Assembly (NCBI RefSeq): GCF_900115205.1
Contig: NZ_FOYQ01000001.1
Coordinates: 833,240-897,239, forward strand
DNA: 64,000 nt
Source of the DNA: Robiginitalea myxolifaciens
GTDB lineage: Bacteria; Bacteroidota; Bacteroidia; Flavobacteriales; Flavobacteriaceae
Direction: 5' to 3'
Position 1 is the stretch's first letter. Every line of letters starts with the position of its first letter. Of the stretch, positions 43,341 to 52,316 are shown in pieces. The notes under the pieces are model-generated. The model had not been told where the DNA came from, made no database searches, and saw only the letters and a list, made by a program, of their open reading frames with translations. Position numbers and translations under genes: made by a program.

Positions 43341-44999
43341 ATGGGACACAAGTTTAAATGGCTACCCGTATTGCTGCTGACGGTTTTGGCCGCTCCTGCA
43401 TCACTCACCGCCCAAAAGGCAGACTCCTCCGATGCCTTTCCCTCGGAAAAGGAACCCCAAAACAGGCCGAACATCCTCTTTATTATGTCGGACGATCACG
43501 CCTACCAGGCGATCAGTGCCTATGACGACCGGCTAATACAAACCCCGAACATAGACCGGATTGGGGAAGAAGGGATGCGCTTTACCAATGCCTGTGTAGC
43601 AAATTCGATTTGCGCTCCTTCCCGGGCGACTATCCTCACCGGCAAACACAGCCACCTCAATGGAAAGATCGATAACCGCTTCCCCTTTGACACGACCAAT
43701 GTGACCTTCCCACAACTCTTTCAGGAGGCAGGTTATCAGACCGCCATGTACGGGAAGCTCCATTTTGGCAATAACCCGAAAGGCGTAGACGATTTTATGA
43801 TTCTACCCGGGCAGGGGAATTATATCAATCCGGATTTCATTACCCGGGAAGGGGACACCTCCATTACCGGATACGCCACGGATATTATTACGGACAATAC
43901 CCTGCACTGGCTTAAAGAAAAACGCGATCCGGATCGGCCATTCATGATGATGTACCTGCATAAAGCCCCGCACCGACCCTGGTGGCCCAGGCCCGATAAA
44001 TTTGCGGAATTCAGCCAGAAGACCTTCCCCGAACCGCCGACCTTATTCGACGATTATTCCAACCGGGGAACGGCCGCAAAGACCGCGGAAATGAACCTAC
44101 TCGAGCACATGCGCTACAGCCATGACAGTAAAATCCGGCCGGCTACCCTCGAAGCCATGGGCGAAATTTCTCCTGATGTGCCGCCTTACGACTGGGGATG
44201 GAGCGGTCCGTATGACACTCGCGTTAATGCCGAACAGCGGGCTTTGTACAAACCGGTGCTCGATTCTATCAATGATTGGTTCCAGGCCAACTGGCCCAAG
44301 CTCAGTGAGCGCGAAAAAATGCAGTGGAAATACCAACGGTATATGCAGGATTACCTGGCATGTATTTCCTCGGTCGACGACAATGTGGGCCGGGTGTTGG
44401 ACTACCTGGAGGAAAGCGGACTGGCCGAAAATACGATTGTCATTTACACCTCGGACCAGGGCTTTTACCTGGGGGAGCACGGCTGGTACGATAAGCGCTT
44501 TATCTATGACGAATCCTTTAAAACCCCTTTGCTGGTAAAATGGCCAGGGGTAACCAACCCCGGAGAGGTAAACACTAAAATGGTGCAAAACCTGGACTTT
44601 GCCCCTACCCTGCTGGATGCCTGTGATATCGAAATTCCGGAAGATATGCAGGGGGAAAGCCTGGTTCCCTTACTGCAGGGAAATGACGAAGATTTTACCA
44701 GGGAAGCAGTTTACTACCACTACTACGAGTACCCGGCCGTCCACATGGTCAAGCGCCACTACGGCATTGTTACCGAATCCTACAAATTGGTGCATTTCTA
44801 TTACGATGTGGATGAATGGGAATTGTACGACCGCAAAAAAGATCCCCTGGAGTTGCGCAATGAAATCAATAATCCGCAATACGCGGGAGTTATCGATCGG
44901 CTTCGTCGGGAATTGGCTGAACTCCGGCAATTTTACGGAGACTCCGATGCCCTGAACCAGCGGTATATCGATCTGTATCAAGAGGATTCTGGAGGATGA
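43341..44999 (+). CDS. Formylglycine-dependent sulfatase
   Basis: A 552-residue exported type I sulfatase that hydrolyses sulfate esters. A signal peptide ends near SLTAQ (about residue 25). The metal acids Asp51 and Asp52 are in LFIMSDDH, and the active-site motif is CAPSR with Cys91, which needs conversion to formylglycine. The second conserved motif GYQTAMYGKLHFG follows, and HKAPHRPWWP is near residue 215. The C-terminal YDRKKDPLELRNE is typical of polysaccharide and aryl sulfatases of marine Bacteroidota. The substrate cannot be told; no maturase gene or SusC/D pair is nearby. Confidence 0.93.
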   Translation: MGHKFKWLPVLLLTVLAAPASLTAQKADSSDAFPSEKEPQNRPNILFIMSDDHAYQAISAYDDRLIQTPNIDRIGEEGMRFTNACVANSICAPSRATILTGKHSHLNGKIDNRFPFDTTNVTFPQLFQEAGYQTAMYGKLHFGNNPKGVDDFMILPGQGNYINPDFITREGDTSITGYATDIITDNTLHWLKEKRDPDRPFMMMYLHKAPHRPWWPRPDKFAEFSQKTFPEPPTLFDDYSNRGTAAKTAEMNLLEHMRYSHDSKIRPATLEAMGEISPDVPPYDWGWSGPYDTRVNAEQRALYKPVLDSINDWFQANWPKLSEREKMQWKYQRYMQDYLACISSVDDNVGRVLDYLEESGLAENTIVIYTSDQGFYLGEHGWYDKRFIYDESFKTPLLVKWPGVTNPGEVNTKMVQNLDFAPTLLDACDIEIPEDMQGESLVPLLQGNDEDFTREAVYYHYYEYPAVHMVKRHYGIVTESYKLVHFYYDVDEWELYDRKKDPLELRNEINNPQYAGVIDRLRRELAELRQFYGDSDALNQRYIDLYQEDSGG

Positions 45000-45064
45000 C
45001 CCCAGTAAAAGAATAGGAAATTTGGCTTAACTTAATAACCTTCTAATTGCAAAAAACCAACCCA

Positions 45065-46243
45065 ATGCGCCACGTATCCCGAACGGTTCAACTGACACTT
45101 CTGTTACTGTCAGTAACCCTATTTTCCTGCAGTAGTGAAGGAGCTGACCCCTATTCCCCTCCCACCAACCAAAATCCTCCACAATCCAACAATCCGCCTA
45201 ATAACCCCAGTCCGGGTACACCCTCTGGTGGCGAAACCCCGGAATCGGAAGATTTGTTCAGTGAATTCGACGAGGAAATAACCAATTTTATGCGTCAGCA
45301 TGGTATTCGTGGAGCACAAGTGGCTATCGTACGTTTCGAAAAATTGGTGTATTACCGTTCTTTTGGTTTGGCCGATGAGGACGCCGCTGAGCCTGTAGGT
45401 CCAAATTCGCGTTTCCGAATCGCCAGTGTTTCCAAACCTGTAACGGTCCTCGCAATTTCCAAATTAGTAGCAGACGGCAAACTGTCCATGAACGACAAAG
45501 TTTTTGGTGATGGCGGTATCCTGGGCACCCAATATGGTACCCCGCCATATGGCGCTGCAATCGAAAGGATATCCGTAAATCATCTGGTAGAGCACACTTC
45601 GGGATTTACAAACGACCCTTACGATATCATGTTCGATGCTATAGAGCTGAGCCATGAAGATTTAATAAACAGGGTACTCGACGAACGTGACTACAGCGGG
45701 TCCCCGGGCTCGACCTACTACTACAGCAATTTTGGATATAGCTTACTGGGACGGATTATCGAAGAGGTCTCGGGTATGACCTACGAAGACTATGTTCAGG
45801 AAAAAGTTCTTGAACCTATGGGTATAACGCAAATGGTCATTGGCGGAGATACCGAAGCTGAGCGCCTGCCCAACGAAGTTAAATATTACTCTACCTGGTT
45901 CGATCCTTATGCCCTGCCCGTAAATCGAATGGATTCCCATGGGGGATGGATTGCCTCGGCTAAGGATTTAGCCCGATTCGCTGCAGGAACGGATACCCGT
46001 TCGTTTGTTCCTGATCTCTTGGAATTTGGGGACGGGCAGAGCTATTTACTCAATGGCTCCTATGGCCATTTCGGTGCTCTCGCCGGAACCCAGTCCATCA
46101 TTTCCGTAAACACTACAAATTCCTTTGCCGTTGTCTTCAATTCCGGGAACGCAAACTTCGACGCCGTATTGCGTGCTATGAATCAGCTGGTACACGATGA
46201 AATAAACGCGCGAACCACCTGGCCACAGGAAGATCTTTTTTGA
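45065..46243 (+). CDS. Serine hydrolase of the beta-lactamase family (lipoprotein)
   Basis: A 392-residue lipoprotein with a penicillin-binding-protein/class C beta-lactamase-like fold. The lipobox Cys22 (LFSCSS) is followed by a Pro/Asn/Gly-rich linker (about residues 30-58). Catalytic motifs are SVSK (Ser121, Lys124), YYYSNFGY with Tyr-x-Asn, and a C-terminal HFG. It is likely a cell-envelope peptidase or esterase more than a resistance enzyme. The ATG at 45065 is preferred to a TTG at 45047, because the signal peptide then starts normally. Confidence 0.88.
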   Translation: MRHVSRTVQLTLLLLSVTLFSCSSEGADPYSPPTNQNPPQSNNPPNNPSPGTPSGGETPESEDLFSEFDEEITNFMRQHGIRGAQVAIVRFEKLVYYRSFGLADEDAAEPVGPNSRFRIASVSKPVTVLAISKLVADGKLSMNDKVFGDGGILGTQYGTPPYGAAIERISVNHLVEHTSGFTNDPYDIMFDAIELSHEDLINRVLDERDYSGSPGSTYYYSNFGYSLLGRIIEEVSGMTYEDYVQEKVLEPMGITQMVIGGDTEAERLPNEVKYYSTWFDPYALPVNRMDSHGGWIASAKDLARFAAGTDTRSFVPDLLEFGDGQSYLLNGSYGHFGALAGTQSIISVNTTNSFAVVFNSGNANFDAVLRAMNQLVHDEINARTTWPQEDLF

Positions 46244-46376
46244 TTTGCATCAGGAGAATTAGTGCCACTTAATGGGCTATTCCCCTCCAGCATCCTTTAG
46301 CAATACCCCAATCGCTCCCGATTCCGGACCCAATGGATAACTCGATTTAAAGAATTTGAAATTAATTGCAATTGAT

Positions 46377-46392
46377 GTAAGTTTTAACTTAC
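46377..46392. promoter_or_regulatory. 16-bp palindrome upstream of the histidine kinase
   Basis: GTAAGTTTTAACTTAC is a perfect inverted repeat (arms GTAAGTT and AACTTAC) located 42 bp before the kinase GTG start codon. It has the form of an operator; no regulator can be assigned. Confidence 0.4.
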
Positions 46393-46433
46393 TTTATCGT
46401 TAGACAATAAACCTGACTACAAAAACCTTACTC

Positions 46434-48623
46434 GTGGTTTTAACGCAGACTATTCTTAAGCGTACCCCGCTTCCCATTGCAATCCTGGATAATAACCTCA
46501 AGTTTCTGGCTACTTCTGATAAATGGCTGGAGCAATTTCAAGGCCAAAAGGATTTATTGGGCAAATCATTTCCCGAATGTTTTCATGACCTTCCTGAGGA
46601 AATATTTATCGATATCCAGTACTGTCTTGAAGGGGTGGAGCAGCGCTCGGATGCAACAAGATATATCAATAAAAATGGCGATGCCCTGTGGTATGAATGG
46701 GATGTGAATTCCTGGCTAAACGAGGACGATTCGGTCGAAGGAATCATTGTTATTCTGAAGGATCGAACCTTGAGTCAACGCAACCGTTTATTGCTGGAAA
46801 AGTCGCAGCAGGTAGCCCGTATCGGGCATTGGGAAGTAAATTTATTAGAAGGAACACTCTACTGGTCCAAAATTACCCGTGAAATCCACGAGGTACCTGA
46901 AGATTTCCAACCAAATCTGGAAACAGGTATCAATTTCTACAAGGAGGGACATAGCCGCGATACAATAAGTGAGTTGGTCAATAATGCCATTGCAACGGGA
47001 TCCTCCTGGGATACGGAATTACAGATTGTTACCAAAAATGGTCGGGAAGTCTGGGTACGGGCCATCGGGGAAGCCGAAATGGTAGACGGACAGTGCGTGC
47101 GACTTATTGGAACTTTCCAGGATATCGACAAACGTAAAAAGGCGGAGATTAACTCTAAAATTGCCAGTGAGCGGCTGGCACAGGCCACCAATTCGGCCGA
47201 AATTGGGATTTGGGAATATGACCTGGTTCAAAACGACCTGGTTTGGGACGACAACATGTATAAGATTTACGGGGTTTCCGAGTCAGACTTCAATGGGGTC
47301 TACGAGGCCTGGGAATCGACCGTACACGCTGAGGATAAGGCCAGAAGTGCTGAAGAAGTTCAGCAAGCCATCTCAGGAGAAAAGGAATTTAATACCCACT
47401 TTCGCGTGGTTTGGCCAGACGGTCAGATTCGATGGATCAGGGGGATGGCCACTATTTTACGGGACGAAGAAGGCATCCCATTAAAAATGATTGGGGCTAA
47501 CTGGGATTTTACTGAGCTCAGGAATGCCCAAATGAAATTGGCCCAAAGCGAAGAATCCTTACAAGGGGCTTTCGAAAATTCCAGGGTTGGAATGGCCTTA
47601 GTATCCAAAGAAGGGGTATTCATGCAGGTAAATGAAAGTTTGTGCACAAGTCTGGGATACACGCAGGAGGAATTACTGCAGCTTACCTTCCAGGAAATTA
47701 CCCATCCGGACGACCTTGAAACAGACCTCAAATTGCTGAATGAAGTAATTGATGGGAAACGAAATACCTACCAAATCGAAAAGCGGTATTTACGGAAAGA
47801 CGGACAAATCGCCTATATATACCTCACCGTTACAGGGGTTAAAGATATCGATGGGAATTTGTCCCATTTTATTTCTCAAATAATTGATATCTCTTCGAGA
47901 ATTGCCGCAGAGCAAAAACTCAAGAATCTCTTTGACCTCACCTCCAAGCAAAACGAAAGTCTGCTGAATTTTGCACACATTGTTTCCCACAATCTGCGAT
48001 CTCATGCCGCAAACCTGACCATGATCACGGAGTTTTTGGTGTCTGATAAAATTACTGAAGACGAGCGGGATAATGCCAAGGAAATGCTGCAAACTGCGAC
48101 ATCCGGGTTAAACGAAACAATCCAACATCTCAATGAAGTAGTGCAGGTCCAGGTTGTTTCGGAAGAAGACCTCAAAACGCTGGAATTGGAAGTAATCTTG
48201 AAGAAAGTATTGAATGATATAGATGCCTTAATACCCCATGAGGACTCCAGTATGTCCATTGACCTTGATACACAACTGGAAGTCAAAGGCGTCAATGCTT
48301 ACGTTGAAAGTGTCTTGTTGAACTTAATTACGAACGCCATTAAGTACAGGCATCCGGACCGGCCACTTAAATTATCTATAAAGGGGTCAGCGAACAATGG
48401 AAAGGTGATGCTATCTTTCACAGACAATGGTCTGGGAATAGACCTGAATAAATATGGCAATAAAATCTTTGGTATGTACAAGACCTTCCACCGGAATAAA
48501 GATGCAAAGGGCATCGGTCTGTTCATTACCAAAAATCAAATGGAAGCCATGGGAGGCAGCATACGGGTAAACAGTAGCGTGGAAAAGGGTAGTGAGTTTA
48601 TTCTGGAATTTAAAGCAGCGTAA
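46434..48623 (+). CDS. Multi-PAS sensor histidine kinase
   Basis: A 729-residue hybridless sensor kinase, soluble, with no membrane helix. Four PAS-like sensor domains are arranged in series (about residues 5-115, 125-235, 245-360 and 370-490), several with PAC motifs such as GRVVWVRAIG-like and YLRKDGQIAYIYLTVTGVKD segments. The dimerisation helix has the phospho-accepting His519 in VSHNLRSHAAN, a variant H-box common in Bacteroidota PAS kinases. The ATPase has NAIKYRHP (N box) and DNGLGIDLNKYG (G box). It starts with GTG. Two single-domain response regulators follow immediately and are its probable partners. Confidence 0.9.
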   Translation: MVLTQTILKRTPLPIAILDNNLKFLATSDKWLEQFQGQKDLLGKSFPECFHDLPEEIFIDIQYCLEGVEQRSDATRYINKNGDALWYEWDVNSWLNEDDSVEGIIVILKDRTLSQRNRLLLEKSQQVARIGHWEVNLLEGTLYWSKITREIHEVPEDFQPNLETGINFYKEGHSRDTISELVNNAIATGSSWDTELQIVTKNGREVWVRAIGEAEMVDGQCVRLIGTFQDIDKRKKAEINSKIASERLAQATNSAEIGIWEYDLVQNDLVWDDNMYKIYGVSESDFNGVYEAWESTVHAEDKARSAEEVQQAISGEKEFNTHFRVVWPDGQIRWIRGMATILRDEEGIPLKMIGANWDFTELRNAQMKLAQSEESLQGAFENSRVGMALVSKEGVFMQVNESLCTSLGYTQEELLQLTFQEITHPDDLETDLKLLNEVIDGKRNTYQIEKRYLRKDGQIAYIYLTVTGVKDIDGNLSHFISQIIDISSRIAAEQKLKNLFDLTSKQNESLLNFAHIVSHNLRSHAANLTMITEFLVSDKITEDERDNAKEMLQTATSGLNETIQHLNEVVQVQVVSEEDLKTLELEVILKKVLNDIDALIPHEDSSMSIDLDTQLEVKGVNAYVESVLLNLITNAIKYRHPDRPLKLSIKGSANNGKVMLSFTDNGLGIDLNKYGNKIFGMYKTFHRNKDAKGIGLFITKNQMEAMGGSIRVNSSVEKGSEFILEFKAA

Positions 48624-48625
48624 TC

Positions 48626-49027
48626 ATGGCAGTGTTTCAAACAGCATGCATTATCGACGACGATCAGATTTATCAGTTCGGGATGAAGATTCTTCTTCGG
48701 GAAGTAGATTTTAGTGAGGAGATACTGATTTATCAGGATGGTCAGGAAGCCATTGATGCTTTACAGGAAAGGCTTTCATCAGGAGATACCCTTCCTCCTG
48801 TGATTTTCCTGGACTTGAATATGCCCATAAAGGATGGCTGGGAATTCCTGGATGATTTTGTCCAGATTCCCCAACGTGACCGGGAGCAGGTAAACATATA
48901 TGTAATTAGTTCCTCTATTAATCCCTCTGACGAGGATAGAGCTAGAAAATATGAGGTGGTTAGCAACTATATCGTGAAACCGATTACCTCAGAAAAGCTT
49001 CTTGAGATTATAGCGCAGCATCAGTAA
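48626..49027 (+). CDS. Single-domain response regulator
   Basis: A 133-residue receiver domain without an output domain. The acid pocket is IIDDDQ, the phosphorylated residue is Asp63 (FLDLNMPIKDGWEF) and the conserved lysine is in IVKPITSEKL. It starts 2 bp after the kinase stop codon, so the pair is translationally close. Stand-alone receivers pass signals by protein contact or relay phosphate to another protein; the output here is unknown. Confidence 0.92.
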   Translation: MAVFQTACIIDDDQIYQFGMKILLREVDFSEEILIYQDGQEAIDALQERLSSGDTLPPVIFLDLNMPIKDGWEFLDDFVQIPQRDREQVNIYVISSSINPSDEDRARKYEVVSNYIVKPITSEKLLEIIAQHQ

Positions 49028-49034
49028 CAGGTTC

Positions 49035-49415
49035 TTGAAGAAATCAATCATTATCATAGACGACGATCCCCTGAGCGTTTATATGAACACCAAACTGCTT
49101 ACAGAAGCATTGGGACCCTCAGAAATTCTCACTTTTGAATTGGTGCAGGAAGCGTTGGAGTATTTTGCAAGTGCCGATTATGTTCCTCCGGACCTCGTGC
49201 TCCTGGATATTAATTTCCCGGTGATGAACGCCTGGGATTTCCTGGAAGCATTGCCGCAACACAACATTGATCCCGAAACATTGCCCCTGGTCTTACTCAG
49301 TTCATTCCTGAGCCCTGAAGACAGGGAGAAAATAGTGCGTTACGGGATGGAACAAGCTGTGCTCATCAAGCCCCTGAAAATTGCGGAGCTCCTCAGGCTG
49401 CCACTAATGAAATAA
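49035..49415 (+). CDS. Second single-domain response regulator
   Basis: A 126-residue receiver domain starting with TTG, 7 bp after the previous gene. It has the acid pocket IIIIDDDPLS, the phosphorylation site Asp58 (LLDINFPVMNAWDF) and the lysine motif LIKPLK. It has no output domain. The NFP-variant around the aspartate differs from the LNMP of the preceding receiver, suggesting different partners. Together with the kinase it forms a three-gene phosphorelay unit. Confidence 0.9.
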   Translation: MKKSIIIIDDDPLSVYMNTKLLTEALGPSEILTFELVQEALEYFASADYVPPDLVLLDINFPVMNAWDFLEALPQHNIDPETLPLVLLSSFLSPEDREKIVRYGMEQAVLIKPLKIAELLRLPLMK

Positions 49416-49437
49416 GAAATCCCCCGGAGGCGGGGTA

Positions 49438-49764
49438 TCAGATTTTCAAATCGATTCCGGCGGCATTGAAAACCCGGTAAATAAACTGGATTTCCCGTTC
49501 GTCAACTTCACCATCGGCATTGGCTGCCTCATTCATGAGTCGGGCCAGGGTTTGCTTTTGAGGTTCCGGCATGGCCTTGAGTACTGCAATTGCCTCAGCA
49601 GGTTCAGCCCTGCGTGCTTCCAATACCAGGGCAGGATCAAAATCCATGGCCTCAGACAGGCGATCCATGAATTTAACTTCTCCGAGTTTTATTTCCTGAT
49701 CCATTTGGATTACCTCGTCTATCGCTTTGAGTACAGCTAGCTTTTCCAGCAGATTAAATTCCAT
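49438..49764 (-). CDS. TerB-like small protein 1
   Basis: A 108-residue all-helical protein resembling the TerB fold (tellurite-resistance type), with two helical repeats containing acidic turns: MDQEIKLGEVKFM near residues 21-33 and NADGEVDEREIQFIYRVF near residues 82-99, the latter close to the aDGxxxxxE pattern of TerB. There is no signal peptide. A clear paralog of similar length lies at 51527-51856 on the same strand, on the other side of the isocitrate dehydrogenase gene. The function is unknown. Confidence 0.68.
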   Translation of the reverse strand: MEFNLLEKLAVLKAIDEVIQMDQEIKLGEVKFMDRLSEAMDFDPALVLEARRAEPAEAIAVLKAMPEPQKQTLARLMNEAANADGEVDEREIQFIYRVFNAAGIDLKI

Positions 49765-49965
49765 AGCTTTTATTTGGCCATTAGTGAACTATAGGCAGGG
49801 TACGCCTGCAGGCGGGCAAGCTACAAATTTATTTAAGAAAGTACCTAATTCGGCTAGCGCGTAATGGAGTTAAATAATATTTATTTATGTATTTCATTAC
49901 ATATATAAATAAAAATATATGATTATTATTTCAGACTTTTGCCGGGAACAAAATCAAAACGTACT

Positions 49966-51465
49966 ATGTCAAACACTACTGCCCTTACGCCCGAAACCCT
50001 TGGGAATAATAATGTAAATGTTCAAAATCTGGTTACTGTCGCTGTTTCTGAAGGCGATGGAATTGGTCCTGAAATCATGGAGGCCACCCTGAAAATTCTT
50101 AAAGCTGCTGAGGCCCCTGTGGAATTCGAGAAGATCTCCATGGGCGAGAAAGCCTATCTCTCCGGAATCAGCTCCGGTATCCCAGCCGACGCATGGGATG
50201 CTATCCGCAAGCACAAAATACTCCTTAAGGGTCCGATTACTACCCCACAGGGCGGTGGTTATAAAAGCCTGAACGTTACCTTAAGGAAAAGCCTTGGGTT
50301 GTTTGCCAATGTACGTTCCTGCCGAAGCTATGCCCCTTTTATCAGCACAAAGCACCCTGAAATGGACGTGGTTATTGTACGGGAAAACGAAGAGGATCTC
50401 TATGCCGGGATCGAACACCGCCAGACCCAGGAAGTAGTACAATGCCTCAAGTTAATCACCCGTCCGGGTTGCGAACGGATTATCCGCTACGCCTTCGAGT
50501 ATGCCCGTAGCAATAACCGCAAGAAGGTTACCTGCTTTACCAAGGACAACATCATGAAGCAAACCGACGGGCTCTTCCACCAGGTATTCCGGGAAATTGC
50601 AGCATCCTACCCGGATATCGAAAGCGATCACCGAATTGTTGACATAGGCGCCGCCCTGATTGCTGATCGTCCGGAAGACTTTGACGTAGTGGTAATGCCG
50701 AACCTGTACGGCGATATCATCTCTGATATCACAGGACAGATTTCAGGTTCAGTAGGTTTAGGGGGATCATCTAACATCGGAGCCCAGGTAGCCATGTTTG
50801 AAGCCATTCATGGAAGTGCGCCGGATCTGGCGGGGAAAGACGTCGCGAATCCCTCGGGACTCCTGCAGGCAGCTATCCTGATGCTTAACCATATCGGGGC
50901 CTTCGAAGTTGCAGAAAAAATCCAGAATGCCTGGCTGTATACCCTGGAAAGCGGAAGACACACGGCAGATATCTACAGACCTGATCTGAGCACGAAGTGC
51001 CTGGGCACGAAAGCTTTCGCCGAGGAAATCTGCGCGAATCTGGGTAAAACACCCAAACGCTTTACCAAGGCCGATTACACCAATTTCAAATCGATTGAGA
51101 TCCCCGAGTACCGCCGGCCAAAGTCCAGCGAGAAAACCTTGCAAGGGGTAGACATTTTTGTAGACTGGAGGGGGAGCGAACCCAAAGATCTCGCCATTAA
51201 ATTGCAAGCCCTCAACGGAGCTGGACTGAAACTAAGTATGATCACCAACCGCGGGGTAATGGTTTGGCCACGTGGATTCAAAGAAACGTTTTGTACAGAC
51301 CACTGGAGGTGCCGTTATTCTACGGAACACAACATTAACGTACGTCCGTATGATGTCATAGAGATATTACAAAAGGCGGCACTTACCGGGGTAGATGTAA
51401 TCAAAACTGAAAACCTCTATAGTTTCGATGGCGAAAGGGGCTATTCCAAAGGACAGGGACAGTAA
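49966..51465 (+). CDS. icd: NADP-dependent isocitrate dehydrogenase (long form)
   Basis: A 499-residue TCA-cycle enzyme converting isocitrate to 2-oxoglutarate. It belongs to the isocitrate/isopropylmalate dehydrogenase family, with VAVSEGDGIGPEIM near the N-terminus, the substrate loop around SLNVTLRKSLGLFANVR, and the signature NLYGDIISDITGQISGSVGL near residues 246-265. At almost 500 residues with a C-terminal extension (after about residue 340) it matches the long Thermus-like forms, not the 416-residue E. coli enzyme. The ATG at 49966 is preferred to a TTG at 49939. A terminator follows. Confidence 0.92.
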   Translation: MSNTTALTPETLGNNNVNVQNLVTVAVSEGDGIGPEIMEATLKILKAAEAPVEFEKISMGEKAYLSGISSGIPADAWDAIRKHKILLKGPITTPQGGGYKSLNVTLRKSLGLFANVRSCRSYAPFISTKHPEMDVVIVRENEEDLYAGIEHRQTQEVVQCLKLITRPGCERIIRYAFEYARSNNRKKVTCFTKDNIMKQTDGLFHQVFREIAASYPDIESDHRIVDIGAALIADRPEDFDVVVMPNLYGDIISDITGQISGSVGLGGSSNIGAQVAMFEAIHGSAPDLAGKDVANPSGLLQAAILMLNHIGAFEVAEKIQNAWLYTLESGRHTADIYRPDLSTKCLGTKAFAEEICANLGKTPKRFTKADYTNFKSIEIPEYRRPKSSEKTLQGVDIFVDWRGSEPKDLAIKLQALNGAGLKLSMITNRGVMVWPRGFKETFCTDHWRCRYSTEHNINVRPYDVIEILQKAALTGVDVIKTENLYSFDGERGYSKGQGQ

Positions 51466-51478
51466 ACTACCAACAATA

Positions 51479-51513
51479 AAAAAGGGCCCTACCTCACGGT
51501 GGGCCCTTTTTCT
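51479..51513 (+). terminator. Terminator after icd
   Basis: AAAGGGCCC pairs with GGGCCCTTT around an 11-base middle (TACCTCACGGT, itself partly paired), with As before and Ts after. It also lies 14 bp after the end of the opposite-strand gene and can serve both directions. Confidence 0.85.
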
Positions 51514-51526
51514 TTATGGATTCATA

Positions 51527-51856
51527 TCAGATCCGGTCTACATCGATCCCGACCTGACCGAAAATCCCATAGATTAATTCCAATTCCTTCTCATCGACGC
51601 GACCGTCACTGCTGGCCGCTTCATTGAGCATTACCGCCAACGCGCGTTTCTTCCTCCCGGGCATGGCCTTTAAAATTGCCATGGCCTCTTCGGCTTCCAC
51701 TTCTCTCGCCTGAGGAATCAAATCAACTTTAAACCGCATTACCGAAGCAAGTTGCTTGATAAATTCAATTTCTCCGGGAGCTACGGTGGCGTCCGACAGG
51801 ATTATTTCGTCAATCGCCTTTAAAACGGCCAATTGTTCTGCGAGGTTGTATTGCAT
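51527..51856 (-). CDS. TerB-like small protein 2 (paralog of 49438-49764)
   Basis: A 109-residue protein aligning along its whole length with the first paralog: AVLKAIDEI, ARxxxxEEAMAILKAMP, LNEAASSDGRVDEKELELIYGIF. The second acidic turn (SDGRVDEKE, about residues 86-94) is the conserved TerB-like part. It ends convergent with icd. The two paralogs probably arose by local duplication around icd, or icd was inserted between them. The function is unknown. The repeat-protein gene lies 27 bp upstream on the same strand. Confidence 0.68.
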   Translation of the reverse strand: MQYNLAEQLAVLKAIDEIILSDATVAPGEIEFIKQLASVMRFKVDLIPQAREVEAEEAMAILKAMPGRKKRALAVMLNEAASSDGRVDEKELELIYGIFGQVGIDVDRI

Positions 51857-51883
51857 ATAGGATAGGAGGTAGTAAGGAGTTAA

Positions 51884-52210
51884 TTATTTGATACCCGGAC
51901 CTGTTTTTGATTTTACGCCAGGGCCCGTCTTGGACTTGACTCCGGGACCTGTTTTAGATTTGACTCCGGGACCGGTTTTAGACTTAACTCCTGGGCCGGT
52001 TTTAGATTTGACTCCGGGACCTGTTTTAGACTTGACGCCCGGGCCTGTTTTAGACTTGACTCCAGGACCTGTTTTAGACTTCACGCCTGGTCCGGTTTTG
52101 GATTTTACCCCTGGGCCCGTTTTGGACTTTACGCCCGGGCCTGTTTTGGATTTTACCCCTGGACCCGATTTCGGGGTAAGGGGATTTGCTGAGTTAGATT
52201 GTGATGACAT
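51884..52210 (-). CDS. Lysine-rich TGPGVKSK octapeptide-repeat protein
   Basis: A 108-residue protein made of a 14-residue Ser/Asn-rich start (MSSQSNSANPLTPK) and eleven octapeptides, SGPGVKSK then ten TGPGVKSK, ending in a partial TGPGIK. No signal peptide, membrane helix or known domain is present. It is strongly basic with at least 22 lysines and should be disordered or form extended turns. The codons for each unit differ at third positions while the amino acids hardly change. The ATG at 52210 is chosen over a further upstream in-frame start. It diverges from the membrane TPR gene at 52317, with a shared 106-bp upstream region. Confidence 0.72.
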   Translation of the reverse strand: MSSQSNSANPLTPKSGPGVKSKTGPGVKSKTGPGVKSKTGPGVKSKTGPGVKSKTGPGVKSKTGPGVKSKTGPGVKSKTGPGVKSKTGPGVKSKTGPGVKSKTGPGIK

Positions 52211-52316
52211 GTGATGGAGGTTGTTTGGATTGTTATTCACTATATTAGAGAAAATTAGCGAGTCTTGCAAGGAAAACCAGAGCCTCAACCCACCGCAAAC
52301 TCCCGCTTAAACATCG

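Noticed and set aside
45065-46243. Antibiotic-resistance beta-lactamase
   Set aside because: The SVSK/YSN/HFG motifs place it in the broad serine hydrolase family; lipoprotein linker and context give no reason to claim drug resistance.
51888-52214. Plus-strand frame with repeated TPGPVLD units
   Set aside because: Antisense of the TGPGVKSK repeat gene. Third-position changes are silent on the minus strand and its N-terminal non-repeat part makes a sensible start, so the minus strand is chosen.
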